The translations under genes and the position numbers were made by a program. Under the pieces are notes generated by a model. It was not told the origin of the DNA, searched no databases, and saw only the letters and a program-made list of their open reading frames with translations. This document shows, in pieces, positions 36,145 through 47,838 of a stretch of 64,000 nucleotides of DNA (the stretch's first letter is position 1; each line of letters begins with the position of its first letter). Source of the DNA: Lathyrus oleraceus (Eukaryota > Streptophyta > Magnoliopsida > Fabales > Fabaceae); NCBI RefSeq assembly GCF_024323335.1, contig NC_066583.1:18026665-18090664 (forward strand), written 5' to 3'.

Positions 36145-36505
36145 TGTTAAAAGTGAAATCCTTTGTGTCGAAGCAGTAAGTCGATGAGTCTGTTGTTAAC
36201 GAAATATATACGAAGCGTGTCTTCGACAGAATTTAAGACTTCGCTTTATTTTGTGTTTTTAGCTGAGTTAGGTTAGTCGGAGATTGCTTGGTGTGCAAGC
36301 AATCTCAATCTATAAATAGGAAGGTACCCTATCATTGTAAAAATGCAGTTGCATAGAGAAAAAATTAAATAAACTTTAGTTGAAGACAGACAGAAACTCT
36401 GCAGCAATATTCTTCTTCTTCCCCTTTTCTCTCAAACTCTAACTTCTCTTTTCTTCCCCAATTCATCTTTTTCTTTCTTCTCCAATAATCGTTGCGCAGT
36501 GGAAT
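36145..36505 (+). repeat. 3' LTR of copia B, truncated on the right
   Basis: Starts TGTTAAAAGTG and matches the 5' LTR through GTTGCGCAGTGGAAT (36505); the remaining ~150 bp are missing and unrelated AT-rich DNA follows. A TATAAATAGG box and the 11-bp inverted repeat (36280-36306) are kept. The 3' boundary and target duplication are therefore lost. Confidence 0.85.
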
Positions 36506-38050
36506 GATAAACATATGAATATACCAAGCACCAAATACTTTCTAATTTATCGTATAAGCTATTGATATCGATTTCTTAAAAATAATAATTATAATTTTTA
36601 AATTAAATATTACAATAATTATTTTTGAAAATTATTTATCAAGCTAACCACTTTTTAAGTAAAAAAAATGATACGACAAGAGCAAACACCACTATATGTG
36701 GCGCATGCATGCTTTTTTGCAATAAGACGTCAATCCATGCATGCGCCATAGACAGTGACGCTTACTCTTGTGTGGTATAATTTTTTTTGTTTGAAACGTA
36801 CTTAATTAGAGAAATAATTTAAAAATATACTGATTATTTATAAAGAAAAATCATTGATTTCAGCATGTACATACCCAATTTATTTGAAAGTATTGTTTCC
36901 TTTACATTTCATTTTGATTGAATGACATATTCATCTCTTGCAACACCATGAGCAACTTCACTGCATTACTACCTCTCAAAATCAAAACAATGTGGTTCAA
37001 ATTTTATTAGACAACCCAATTTGCATCTAAAAATCAATTTGACCAATTTTTACTACCGTGAGACTCTGAGTTAGGGCCTCTTTATTTGAACTCAAGTTCC
37101 AACTAAAATCGTGATTAATTTCTTATTGATATATGGAATATCTTGATTTGTGTATGTATCAAAGAATAGTGACCAACTTTTATCTTGCTTAACATTTACA
37201 AAGTTGGTCTATAACCTATGTGGCATTCCACTTCAGTGCGTCATGGCTTTATCCATTAACTTTAACTAATAGAATGGACGAAAATAATTAACATTATTTA
37301 ATTTGTACAGTTAAGCAACTCAAATAACTTTTTTTAAAATTATAAAATTAAAATAAATCCCGAGTAAAAAAACGCGACTAAAAGAGATACTAAACCAAAT
37401 ATAAATACGAATAATGTTCTTTTTATTATTATATTATTATTTATTACTACCTCTGATTCTAGTTATAAAAAAAAATTAGATTCATTCAATAATTGATGAA
37501 TCTAGTCTATATTATATATAAATATATTGTTTATTCAATGATTTAAAAAACAACTTTTTTTTTATAAATAGGGCTAGAGAGAGTATTATGTTATATTTTA
37601 TACTTTAAATTAAGATATAAATTTATTAACATTTTTTTTGTAATTTAATCTTATTAATCTACATTAATTTTTGTATATTGAAATGCGTAATTATAAATTA
37701 GAATTAGAATATAATACTCAAATTTTATAAAACATCAAATTAAATACAAAACTAAGTTTAGCTATTTTAAAGAACTTATGAATATTAGTTAAAAACACCT
37801 TATGAACAATACTATAAGTTATTTTTATAAATTCTTTTAAATGAGTCGTTTCATAAAATTTATGTTATTATGTAAGGTTAAATAAGTCAATGTAAACAAA
37901 CTTCTAGTTTATTGGTATTTTAGTTTGTTATCTACTTAAACATTAGTTGAATTACTAATTTATATTTGTTCAAATGAAATAGATTTTAAAATACGCTATT
38001 AAGACAACTAGACCTTTAAAAATGCCATACTCATGCCTAAAAATAAGGGG
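36506..38050. other. AT-rich spacer
   Basis: No supported gene in about 1.5 kb. It contains the hairpin element at 36667-36780 and, near 37260-37360, the inverted counterpart of a dispersed AT-rich repeat seen at 10240-10400. Confidence 0.4.
36667..36780. repeat. Hairpin (MITE-like) inverted repeat
   Basis: Perfect 13-bp arms TGGCGCATGCATG (36699-36711) and CATGCATGCGCCA (36736-36748). Imperfect pairing continues outward through GACAAGAGCAAACACCACTATATG against the right flank TAGACAGTGACGCTTACTCTTGTG. Total about 114 bp, with no coding potential. Confidence 0.55.
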
Positions 38051-38118
38051 AATTTCTTAATGCATCTTATTTGTTACTTACACACCATGCGAAAATACTA
38101 AAATGTCTCTCAGATTTC

Positions 38119-38274
38119 GGAGATGCATCTCCAGACGCACCAACAATGTTATGGTGCACCAAATGAGTGTCATCCTAGATGAATACTAAAAAAAATTCAT
38201 GGATGCATCTCCGGGTATTTTCAACAAATATAATGACAGTTGATCAACTTAGTGGACATTCTGGAGATGCATCT
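38119..38274. repeat. GGAGATGCATCTCC motif cluster, left of the MULE
   Basis: A perfect 14-bp palindrome at 38119-38132, with close variants at 38201-38212 and 38263-38274. A further copy lies at 38612-38623, and variants lie right of the transposase at 41611-41623 and 41651-41663. Confidence 0.6.
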
Positions 38275-38708
38275 TTGGAAGTTTTGGGTGGAATTTTAAA
38301 TTTTGTTGTCACCTTTGCATGTCAGATATTTCCGCAAATGCATCATTAGAATAATTTGATAAAACACAGAGTTGCATGATCACACAAACATACTCATTTT
38401 TCACTTAAAACTCTTCCATTCTCAATCCACATTTTCACTCGAAATCTTCAATCTTGTGTTTCATCACATCAAAAGGAGTAAAACAAGTTGGAATTTCAAG
38501 TAAAAAAAATCATTTATTTCAAGCCTCATTGCTTACATTAATCTTGTTTTCGGTCTAAAAAACGCAAGTTTATTCTTGAGATACATTTTCGGAACAAATA
38601 TGAACTCATTTGGAGATGCATCTTTGGTATCTGTCTGTGTTCATTTTTTCAGCTTTGTTTACATCATTAGCGCTTATTATTATTTTGTGGTAATTGTTTT
38701 CATTAGAT

Positions 38709-40780
38709 ATGGTGCACCCCGATGTTTTCTCCAAACAAGTTGTGTCTCCCACTACCAAAGGTGTTGTTGTGAAGGTGGTAGATATTGATAACCAATTTAA
38801 AAATGAGTAAGAGTTTGAATTTCGTGATCACATGCTTCAATGGATTCGCACAGAAGCCTCCAAACTGGGTTTAGTATGGTTATCAGAAGGTCAGATAATG
38901 GTTCAGATAAAAGATATGCATTTATGACAATGATGTGCGAAAGAAGCGGGAAATATAGACATCCTCTCTAGAATTTTAAACGAGACGACACTGATTCAAG
39001 AAAATATGAGTGTCCCTTTAAGGTGTGTGGTTATATGTTGAAAAACAATAAATAGATATTTAATTTCATATGTGGTTTACATAACCATGATTTGTGTGAA
39101 AATTTAGTCGGCCATCCAATTATGAGGAAGACAAGGAATGTGTTGCTGACATGACATTGAATTTGGTTCAATCGAAAAATATACTTGCAACTTTGAAACG
39201 TAAAACACCCGAAAATATCTCAAATATCGAGAAAATGTAAAATATTTGGTACCAAACTAACAAGGCGCCGAGGGGGGATAAAACTGAAATGCAACAACTC
39301 TTGAAATTGTTGGATGATAACAATTATGTGTCTAGGTACCAAACATGCGGGGATGGAGTTCCATTAGAGATATATTTTGGACTCATCTTGATTCCATCAA
39401 GTTGTTTAACATGTTTCCTATTGTGCTCATACTGGATTCGACGTACAAGACCAACAAGTATAGACTTCCATTATTGGAGATGGTTAGTCTTACCTCTACT
39501 GAGAAGACCTATTCTGTCAGGTTTGCATTTCAAGATAGCGAAAAAGAGGAGAATGTTACTTGGGACTTAGAGGTGTGTCGGGAATTGTTGAAGGACCAAT
39601 AAGAGATGCCTAAAGTGATTGTTACCGACATTGATACCATCTTGATGAATTTGATTGCAGGGGTATTTCCTACTTCTTATGCATTACTTTGTAGGTATCA
39701 CATAACAAGGAATGTGAGAAGTTGGCTTAAACCCACGGTAGGGACGAAACAGATAAAGGATGAAGATGAAAAAATGGTGAAGACGATGTAGTTGTGGAAA
39801 AAATAATGGATGCATGGAATCATATAGTAAATTCTTCCACTAAACAATTATAAGCCGATTTCATTATGCATTTTAGGAAAGTGTACGAAAAATATCCTGA
39901 TTTGTTGAAATATATTAAAAGCACAATTCTTGACTAGGTGAAGGAGAAAATTGTTTGTGCTTCGACCTATCATGTTAGACACCTTGGAAATACAACAACT
40001 AACCGAGTTGAGTCTGCCTATGCTACATTGAAGAATTTGTTGGAAAATAGTAAGGACGATTTGTGTAGAGATTGGGACTCTATGAACCAAATGATTCAGA
40101 ACCAGCATAATGAGATACGTACATCATTTGGTCTGAGCATCATAGTTTTGGAACACAGATTTAAAGACAATAATCTTTATTCTCAATTGGTCGGCAACAT
40201 ATCTCGAGGGGATTTAAATTATATTTTTCACGAAGCTTAACGATCTGATAATGTAGGCTCCAATAGCACAAAGTGTGGATGCACAATTGTGAAAATATAT
40301 GGTCTTCCATGTGCCTGTGTTATTGCAAAAAACGTGAAACTTGGTAGCCTGATAAGAATGTATGAGGTTTGCACTCACTGGAAGAGGCTTAGGTTTGATG
40401 ATGATGGTATCATGAAAGATGTTAAATCAAATATCTCTATCTTGACCGAATGGAAAGTGATACAAGAGAGAGTTTTGAAAGTCGATGACAACATGAAACT
40501 CCACATTAAAGAACAATTGGAGAAGATTGCTTATCCAGAAACCACCAACTTGAAACCACCCTCTCAATTGGTAAAAACAAAAGATGCTCCAAAGAAGCTC
40601 AAGCCTACACCAAGTGACACTTCAACAATGCGGTCTCCTTCGTATTTTGAACATGTTGACAATATTTTTCCGGAATCACCAACTATAAAATCTCAACAAA
40701 AAAAAAATTCAAAGGAGCTCACATTAGCAAACCACCTGCTTCTTCGCCTCCACCAAAGATTTCATTCATTGACGAGATGT
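38709..40780 (+). pseudogene. Mutator-like (MULE) transposase, decayed
   Basis: A start-like ATG at 38709, then in shifting frames an N-terminal zinc-binding, FAR1-like region (MLQWIRTEASKLG, YECPFKVCGYML, FICGLHNHDLCENL). The MULE transposase domain follows: IVLILDSTYKTNKYRLPLLEMV with the first Asp, KVIVTDIDTILMNLIAGVFPTSYALLCRYHITRNVRSWLKP with the second Asp and the CxxH, and TNRVESAYATLKNLL with a Glu. A SWIM-like segment is at about 40274-40330 (CGCTIVKIYGLPCACVIA). Stops near 38808, 38969, 39052, 39237 and 39600, and a missing base near 38870, make it inactive. It would have cut and pasted its own element. Confidence 0.8.
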
Positions 40781-40787
40781 CACTTTT

Positions 40788-41330
40788 ATGCACAAATACA
40801 TTGAGCGGGTCATAAATGTTAAAGGAGACTATAATTACGGTTATCGAGATGTTTTGGCTTTACTCAGTAAAGGAGAAGATAATCATACACTTGTCCGCCA
40901 TAAACTTATCCAAGATTTGAGGACTCATAAAGAATCATACACATGGCTATACGAAAAGAAAGAAAACTTCAATGAAGTTTATGAGTCTCTTGTTCCTTGC
41001 CTTAGTGGACCAGCACCTGAGACAAAATTAATGTGCTTCCCTAAAATGGATCACCTCATAGCATGTGGTATGATATAATGTGTATTGATCTTACACGTTA
41101 CGGTTTTTAGGAAACCTTTTTCCCGCTGGACATCGCCCCACCTCAAAATCCAAATGATCGTATTATGTGTATTGGGTGGCTTTCAAAATCATTGCATTTT
41201 TTCAAGTTTACTTGAAACTGGGATGCTCTATACCACTTGCATCACCGAAGTGGGCAACTCATTCAACAATAAAAGTCGATACTTGGTCGGACCATTTTTT
41301 GGAAAGGATGCAAGAGTTCAATAAATTAAG
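40788..41330 (+). pseudogene. OTU-like C-terminal domain of the MULE
   Basis: Follows the transposase after a frame change: KYIERVINVKGDYNYGYRDVLALLSKGEDNHTLVRHKLIQDL, LVPCLSGPAPETKLMCFPKMDHLIACGM, a stop near 41078, then VFRKPFSRWTSP and GGFQNHCIFSSLLE. This is the layout of OTU-type cysteine protease domains (GDGxCGYR, then HTLVR). The position of the catalytic Cys reads Tyr here (GDYNYGYR). Fusions of a MULE transposase with an OTU-like domain are known in plants. It is non-functional as it stands. Confidence 0.65.
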
Positions 41331-41610
41331 CAATATTGAAACAGAATCAAATGCACAAAAGTCAAAGGAGGTACCACTCATAGATTTAGTTAGGACAAAT
41401 ATTTTGATTCGTTTTAATTTTCAGTTTAGCCTGACAAATAAGTGTATATAACTGTATCTCAGTATTAATAAAGTGTAACATATACAATTTCTTAATATTT
41501 TAATACATTTTTTTATCTTTCCCACAACATTTGTGCATTTGTCAAACAAAGTCTTCAATTAGGTTTTGTTTTCAAAGATTATGTTTTCTTCCTATTCATG
41601 AGAGGTTCCA

Positions 41611-41663
41611 GAGATGTATCTCCGGAACAAGGTAATAGGGCGTGGAACCGAAGATATATCTCT
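41611..41663. repeat. GGAGATGCATCTCC-like motifs, right of the MULE
   Basis: GAGATGTATCTCC at 41611-41623 (context TTCCAGAGATGTATCTCCGGAA) and AAGATATATCTCT at 41651-41663, variants of the palindrome on the left side. Confidence 0.45.
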
Positions 41664-41763
41664 AGAGTCACTATGCCATATTTTGAATGGTTCATATTTG
41701 TCTACAACTTCTATAAATTAAGGTGTTCTTGTTTTTATTTCAGACAAACTAAAAAGTCTCAAA

Positions 41764-42113
41764 TGTCACAAATAGACATCATTTGGTATGTCGCAAATGT
41801 CTCCTTCTCCAGTGCGACACATGGGCAAAAGTTTAAGCTCAACGAGTACACCTCTCTTGCAGATCTGAAATACGAAATCCATAATCTCCTACCTTACGGA
41901 GACAATCGAAAAAAATTGTGAAGTTCGAATATCGTTCACCGCCGATTGACAATGAAGGGAAGAATGAGTTCAATAACTTTGAGCTCAAGACAAATGCATA
42001 TGTAAGGGCTGTGTGAAATACATTTTTTTTGTTTCAAAACAAAAGTTCCGCTCGAGTTGGAAGCGGAGATTTCAAGATCGTTTGAAGATATTGTGAAGAT
42101 GTTGATGCGTTGT
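41764..42113 (+). pseudogene. Unrecognised small gene remnant behind the MULE
   Basis: Begins MSQIDIIWYVANVSFSSATHGQKFKLNEYTSLADLKYEI and is open to 41921. At an A-run near 41910 the frame changes to VKFEYRSPPIDNEGKNEFNNFELKTN. After another change near 42020 a frame reads LELEAEISRSFEDIVKML. The consistent residue composition across three frames argues for a former protein of about 115 residues, not chance ORFs. I do not recognise a named domain; it may be a second MULE gene. Two frameshifts. Confidence 0.5.
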
Positions 42114-42439
42114 TAGCTGTAAATTCGACGCTCAAAGAAGATATAAGAAGTCAAGTATAAAACTTAAGGGAATATTCCAAATAAATCCATGCCTATTTTG
42201 ACGAGAGTCATATAAAGTTTTTTCGATTGGAATTTTGCAAAGAAATTGTTATATTATCGAAATAATCTTATATGGTTTGGAAATTCCTGAAACGGTTCAA
42301 AGATGAGTTCGACGAAGATAAATTCAAAATCCAAGGTAAGGTTGATAACCACATTTTGGCCTTATCTAAATCATTCAAAGGATGCATGGAGGCCTGGGAA
42401 AGGCGGAACACATGTAAGCAGGAACGTGTCATTTTCTGA

Positions 42440-42874
42440 AGAAAATACCGTTTATTACCTTTACTATCGAAATAGTATAAATATGAGTCTTAGCATTAGG
42501 ATTCAGGGTGTTCAATATTTTATTAAACTTAAAACCACTCTAAGTATCTAAGTGTTATTGAGAAAAGAGTTTTCAGAGAATATGCACGTATGAAACACCA
42601 TATTTTCATTCAATGTCAATCTATTTACATTAAAGTCATTTTTTATACCATTTACTTTCCTGTCAAAATTATGTTCTTGTTTCATATTTTTTCATAAATT
42701 TTCTTTTCATTACTTTTAATTGTATCATTATCGTCGAAGAACGTAATAGTAGAATAAACCTTGAACAAAAAACAACACACATATGTCTTATGATCAATCT
42801 AATTGATCCTGTAAGTAACCAAAATACAATTGTGGAAGACTAGCGCTTGTTTACCAAAATCTAAGGTAAAAACA
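42440..42874 (+). repeat. Right part of a gypsy 5' LTR (element D)
   Basis: Ends in CA at 42873-42874 directly before a gypsy primer site. A TATA-like GTATAAATATG lies near 42474-42484. The left boundary is not resolved. A short open frame across 42303-42551 runs through the TATA region and is not called. Confidence 0.55.
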
Positions 42875-42893
42875 TTGACACGCCCAGTGGGAC
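42875..42893 (+). other. Primer binding site of gypsy element D
   Basis: TTGACACGCCCAGTGGGAC, one base from the TTGGCACGCCCAGTGGGAC type used by many plant gypsy elements. Confidence 0.7.
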
Positions 42894-43040
42894 TTTTGTG
42901 TCTAGTTTTTATTGTATTTGAAACAAATTCGGCATTAGTTCTTCATACAGATTTTGTTCAAACTTTGTTGCATGAGATTGAGAAGTACTACGGTAGCCAA
43001 AAATAACGCATCAAAAACAAAAAGGAAATACGTTAGAAAA

Positions 43041-45050
43041 ATGGTTAACCCACCAAACAACAATGGAGAACAACCTCATCATCCGAAAGAAGAGAATACA
43101 ACCACATCGAATATGAACAAAGCAATGCCTTCTACAGCCAGCATGGCAAAAATACCGTTGAGCACGTAAATTAGACTAGTATTATCATCCCCTATACGAA
43201 CGCAGGGGAAACCAGTAACCTCAAGACCAATAGGGGTTAGTATTTTTAAGCCTTACGTGACTAGGTTTACAATTCCAATGAATGATCGCGAACAACCATA
43301 TGGCATGCCAACTTCTACGATGGCAAATTTTCATAATAGTACGTCAACATTTACTGATCCAGTGGTGACTATAATTTCGCCGTTACAAGGGTTAGGATCG
43401 GCCATTAATAATTTGGGTCGAACCACCCAACCCTCAGGGATTGGATTTTCTGCCCAATTACCCACTTTCACAACTAATTCTGCGGATGGTTCATATGCTT
43501 GCCAACATATGGGGACGATATTCAATCCTATAATCCAAAATACTACTCAAACTAATCAATAAAATGCTCAGACTAGTCAACAATTGGCATCACAGATGAT
43601 GCGAATTGCATATTTATTTGGTCCCCCTCATGCACCAGTTTGACAACCTTGTTGAGAATGGATGGTAGAGAATCAAGGTTTGATCGTAGGTGAAGACCCG
43701 AAAATAAATTAGGCCCAACAGTTTGCACCCAATGGTTTTGAAGTCGATCAGGGCCAACAGGGTGAACCCCGTATGGTCAAACAACAAATACCCAAGGAGA
43801 GAGAAATCCCAAGAATGATGATGGTCAATCAAGATTAAAACACCGATGAAATCATTCATCAGTTTTGACAGGACGAATTCGCAGAGGGTAACAATTTGGA
43901 AGCCATGGTCGAAAGATGTATGGCACAAAATTGGGTAAACATAGGCCCGTGTAGGAGAAATTATACATCTCCATTGTCTGGATATGTGCTACAAACTGAA
44001 CTCCCCAGGGGATAGGAAGTCCCAAAATTCACAAAATTCTCTGGTGATACCAGCGAATCTACTGTCAAACACATAGCCAAGTATTTGATCAAGGTTGGGG
44101 ACACTGCCAACAACGAAAACTTAAGGATAAGATATTTCCCTAGTTCCCTCACGAAAAATGCTTTCACGTGGATCACCATACTCCCAGCGAACTCCATCCA
44201 TGATTGGACTCGTTTAGAAAGACTGTTCCATGAACAATTTTATATCGGACAGTCTAAGATCAGTTTGAAGGAATTGGTGAGTATTAAACGCAAGTTTAGT
44301 GAGCCAATGGATGTTTATCTAAATAGGTTTCGTTTGTTGAAGGCATGGTGTTTAACACAAGTGCCCGAACACGAACTAGTCGAAATGGTTGCTGGTGGTT
44401 TAGATTATTCCATTAGTAAGAAGCTATACACCCAATATTTAAGAAATATGGCCTAATTAGCAGACAAAGTTCGACAGGTAGAACGTCTAAAAGCCGAAAA
44501 AGTTTGGGCAAGTAAGAACAACAGAAGGGAAAGGGTAGCGTACGTCAAAATGGATGAGGATAGTCAGGAACTATGTAATGATCTTATAGGTTTTGACGAG
44601 AGCGAAATCGATTTGGCCGAATTGAAACAAGGGCCACCTTACTCTTGAAAGGTTCTTGCACCTGCGAATGGAAAAAACCCCGTCGGGACAGAAAAGAATG
44701 ACAAGTTCCCTAAGAGAACATACACCTTCTATGTGACGAAGTGTGATGAGATCTTTGATTCACTAGTCAAAGATGGCCAAATGATAGTGCCACCCGGCGC
44801 TAAAACATCGTCGTTAGTACAACGGAAAAAACGAGGCTTTTGCAAGTATCACAATGTTTTAGGCCACAAAATCTCATAATGTTTTCTTTTAGGGATCTTG
44901 TGTAGAATTCTATTAAAGATGGAAGGTACCAGATGAAGATTGACTCATATCCCTTGCAAGTGGCGGATGCCCATTACACCGAACTTGCCGATGTAAACAT
45001 GATCGAGGTTGTAAAAGGCCTTCAAAACAGGGGCTCTATGATTTAAACTG
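43041..45050 (+). pseudogene. Gypsy element D gag (Tat/Retand-like), decayed
   Basis: An Asn-rich start (MVNPPNNNGEQPHHPKEE), low-complexity regions with several stops, then a good gag core at 44085-44456: VGDTANNENLRIRYFPSSLTKNAFTWITILP, HDWTRLERLFHEQFYIGQSKISLKELVSIKRK, YLNRFRLLKAWCLTQVPEHELVEMVAGGLDY. DLAELKQGPPYS and a knuckle-like CKYHNVLGHKIS follow near 44840. Protease and pol are absent because the element is cut by the copia C LTR at 45079. Confidence 0.8.
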
Positions 45051-45078
45051 TCGAGGGTTTCAAACAAGGTGTCGAAAT

Positions 45079-46119
45079 TGTAAGAACAAAACTGGTTCTA
45101 CAATAGATTTCTAAGATTTTGATGATAACAAAGGATGAAACCAAAAATGGCACTCTAAGGAGATTTTTTCTAAGTATGCAGAACTCTGAACATTCATGCA
45201 GGACTCTAAACAGTTACGAAAGATTCTGATCATTTATCATATACAAACATTTATCAGATACAAACATTTGTCAGATACAAAGTGCTAGAGGATCAGACGC
45301 CACTAAGGAAGGAGTACGTCCAAGAAGTTCTGATTCTGATCAAAGAAAGACAGTAAAAAGAACCAGAAGCTCCAACAAACTATTGGTCGTAGACTCTGAT
45401 ACTTAAGAAGACTAGTACTCTGAGAAGCTCTGATAAAGTCAGACGTGATCATCCTCTGAAGAATAACTCTGGTACATCAAGACTCTGATGAAAATTCACA
45501 AGTTCAGAAAGCGTAACGGAAATAAATCTCACTATGGAAACAAAGTATTTTTAGAAAGAATTTAAACGGAAGACAAAATGGTTATAGCAAGAAACACATA
45601 AGTAATGACATTGAATACTCATCAAAGACCAAGATTCTATCATCACTCCAACGGTCCTTCTCAACTACTATATAAAGGACAGTTTACCTCACTAGAGAGA
45701 CATCATCTGTAACGCGCAGAAACTTCATTCATATTCTATCATTTTTCACGAGCTGCTGCACTTACGTGAAAACTCTTGTTCTAATACTTTTCTGTAATAC
45801 TTTCTTACTCTTAGAAGCGCTTTACATTACAACTCTATTTTGCTTAAATTGTTTTTGTTCCTCAAGTGACTATGCGCAGTCTGTATACTTGAGAGGGCTA
45901 AGAGATTATTCTCTTAAACGATTGGTTGTGTAATCTTTCAAGATTAGTGGATTAAGTCCTTTTTGAAGGCGAAATCACCTTGGCCGGGTGGACTGGAGTA
46001 GCTTTGTTTTCTAAGCGAACCAGTATAAAATTCTGTGTGTTCTTATTCTTTGAAAAAGCTTTTATTTCCAAAACAATTCAAACCCCCCCCCCCCCCCCTT
46101 CTTGTTTTTCTCACCTTCA
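45079..46119 (+). repeat. 5' LTR of copia C
   Basis: Starts TGTAAGAACAAAACTGGTTC and contains GATTTTGATGATAACAAAGG, typical of Sirevirus LTR starts. A TATATAAAGG box lies at 45669-45678. It ends ..CACCTTCA at 46119, 1041 bp. A run of 16 C lies at 46083-46098 near its end. Confidence 0.85.
45669..45678 (+). promoter_or_regulatory. TATA box of copia C LTR
   Basis: TATATAAAGG about 450 bp before the LTR end. Confidence 0.55.
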
Positions 46120-46121
46120 GT

Positions 46122-46133
46122 TGGTATCAGAGC
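46122..46133 (+). other. Primer binding site of copia C
   Basis: TGGTATCAGAGC, the exact copia tRNA-Met type, two bases after the LTR. Confidence 0.9.
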
Positions 46134-46202
46134 TTCGGCTCTGTTATTGATTTTCTAATCAAACACTTAACAGTATAGAGAGATCCAGAGTAAGAAAAAA
46201 CT

Positions 46203-47792
46203 ATGGCCAACACCAATGAAAGAGATAGTTACAACGCTAAACCTCCAGTCTTTGATGGAGAGAAATTTGATTATTGGAAAGACAGAATTGAAAGTTTCTT
46301 TCTGGGCTATGACGCTGATCTCTGGGACATTGTCACAATTGGCTACATACCACCTGTAACAGATGCTGGAGTTGCTATTCCTATAAGCAAAACGTCAGAT
46401 AATCAGAACCGTGAATTCAAGAACCATCACAAAGCCAAAACGATACTTCTCAATGCCATTTCCTACAATGAGTATGAAAAAATCACCAACAGGGAAACAG
46501 CTAAAGAGATACTTGACTCCCTGAGGATGACTCACGAAGGAAACTCTAAAGTCAAAGAAATAAAGGCTCTGGATCTAATCCAGAAATATGAAGCCTTCAA
46601 AATGGAGGACGATGAAGTTGTAGAGATAATGTTTTCTAGATTCCAAACTTTAATTGCAGGACTCAAAGTGCTAGATAAAGGATATACAACTACGGACCAT
46701 GTCAAGAAGATCATCAGAAGCTTGCCAAAGAAGTGGAGACCTATGGTCACAGCCTTAAAACTATCAAAGGATCTTAACAACATCAGCCTTGAAGAACTCG
46801 TCAGCTCACTCAGAAGTCACGAGATAGAATTGGAGGAAGATGAGCCTCAGAAGAAGATCAAGTCTGTAGCACTAAAGTCCAGATCAGAAAGACGCAAGTC
46901 TGATAGAAACAAAGCCTTCCAAGCTGAGGAAGAAGACATTGATGACTCTGAAAAGGAAGACTCTGACAATGAGGAAGAATTATCCCTTTTAACCAGAAGA
47001 GTAAAACAACTTTGGAGAAAAGGGAATAATAACTTCAGAAGACCAAGATCCAAAGGAGATTGATCAGAACCAACTTCAAAAGGTAAATCTAACAAAGATA
47101 TAACTTGTTATGAATGCAAGGAAACAGGTCATTACAAAAACGAATGTCCCAAGTTTAAGAAAGAAGGCTCCAGAAAAGAGAACTTCAAGAAAAACTCCTT
47201 CAAAACCAAAAAGGGACTGATGGCTACCTGGGATGACAATGGATCTGACTCATCAGAATCAAACTCTGATGAACAGGCAAATGTGGCACTCATGGCTATC
47301 ACCTCCAGGAATAATTCAGACGGAGAATCTGAATTCGAAGAGGTATTTTCTGATCTTTCTTGTTATGACCTTGAATCATGCCTATCTGAAACTCTAAACT
47401 CATATCAGAAACTTCAACAAAAAGTTAAAGTTGTAAAAGAGGTGTTTGAAGAAACCCTCGAAGAATGTGGTAAACTTGAGATAACAATTTCATATCTAAA
47501 AGATGAAAACCGAATTTTGACATTAGAAAGAGATTCCATAAATAAACAATGCTCAAAACTTGAAGAAGCGTTATCTCAAGCTCCACAAACTTCAAACACA
47601 GTAATTTATGAATATGAAAAATCTTTTCAAAAGTTTCTGAAGAATAGGATAGAGAGAAGCAGAATGACATCCATGATTTATGGGGTCAGTCAGAATAATA
47701 GAAGAGGAATTGGGTATGATCCTAGTGAAGATAAAACTTCTACTAATGACAAACCTAAATCTCCGTTTTCCTATCACTATACACATACATAA
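46203..47792 (+). pseudogene. Copia C gag with zinc knuckle, one nonsense codon
   Basis: One frame interrupted only by TGA at 47061-47063. N-terminal gag core: KPPVFDGEKFDYWKDRIESF, YEKITNRETAKEILDSL and KVKEIKALDLIQKYEAFKM, DHVKKIIRSLPKKWRPMV (UBN2/retrotran_gag type). An acidic Ser/Asp/Glu-rich stretch comes before the stop. The CCHC knuckle CYECKETGHYKNEC is at 47106-47147. A long coiled-coil-like tail follows (SYQKLQQKVKVVKEVFEETLEECGKLE, YLKDENRILTLERDSINKQCSKLEE), as in Sirevirus gag. The start ATG at 46203 is 70 bp after the primer site. Confidence 0.88.
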
Positions 47793-47838
47793 GCACAACT
47801 CTTTGATAATGCTAGAAAACCCAAAGTGTTAAGAAACT

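Noticed and set aside
10240..37380. Similar AT-rich stretches near 10240-10400 and 37260-37360 as a pair of terminal inverted repeats around copia B
   Set aside because: The match is patchy and both lie well outside the element ends; two copies of a dispersed repeat is simpler.
42303..42551. 82-codon plus-strand open frame
   Set aside because: Runs across the probable TATA region of the gypsy D LTR and has no recognisable domain.
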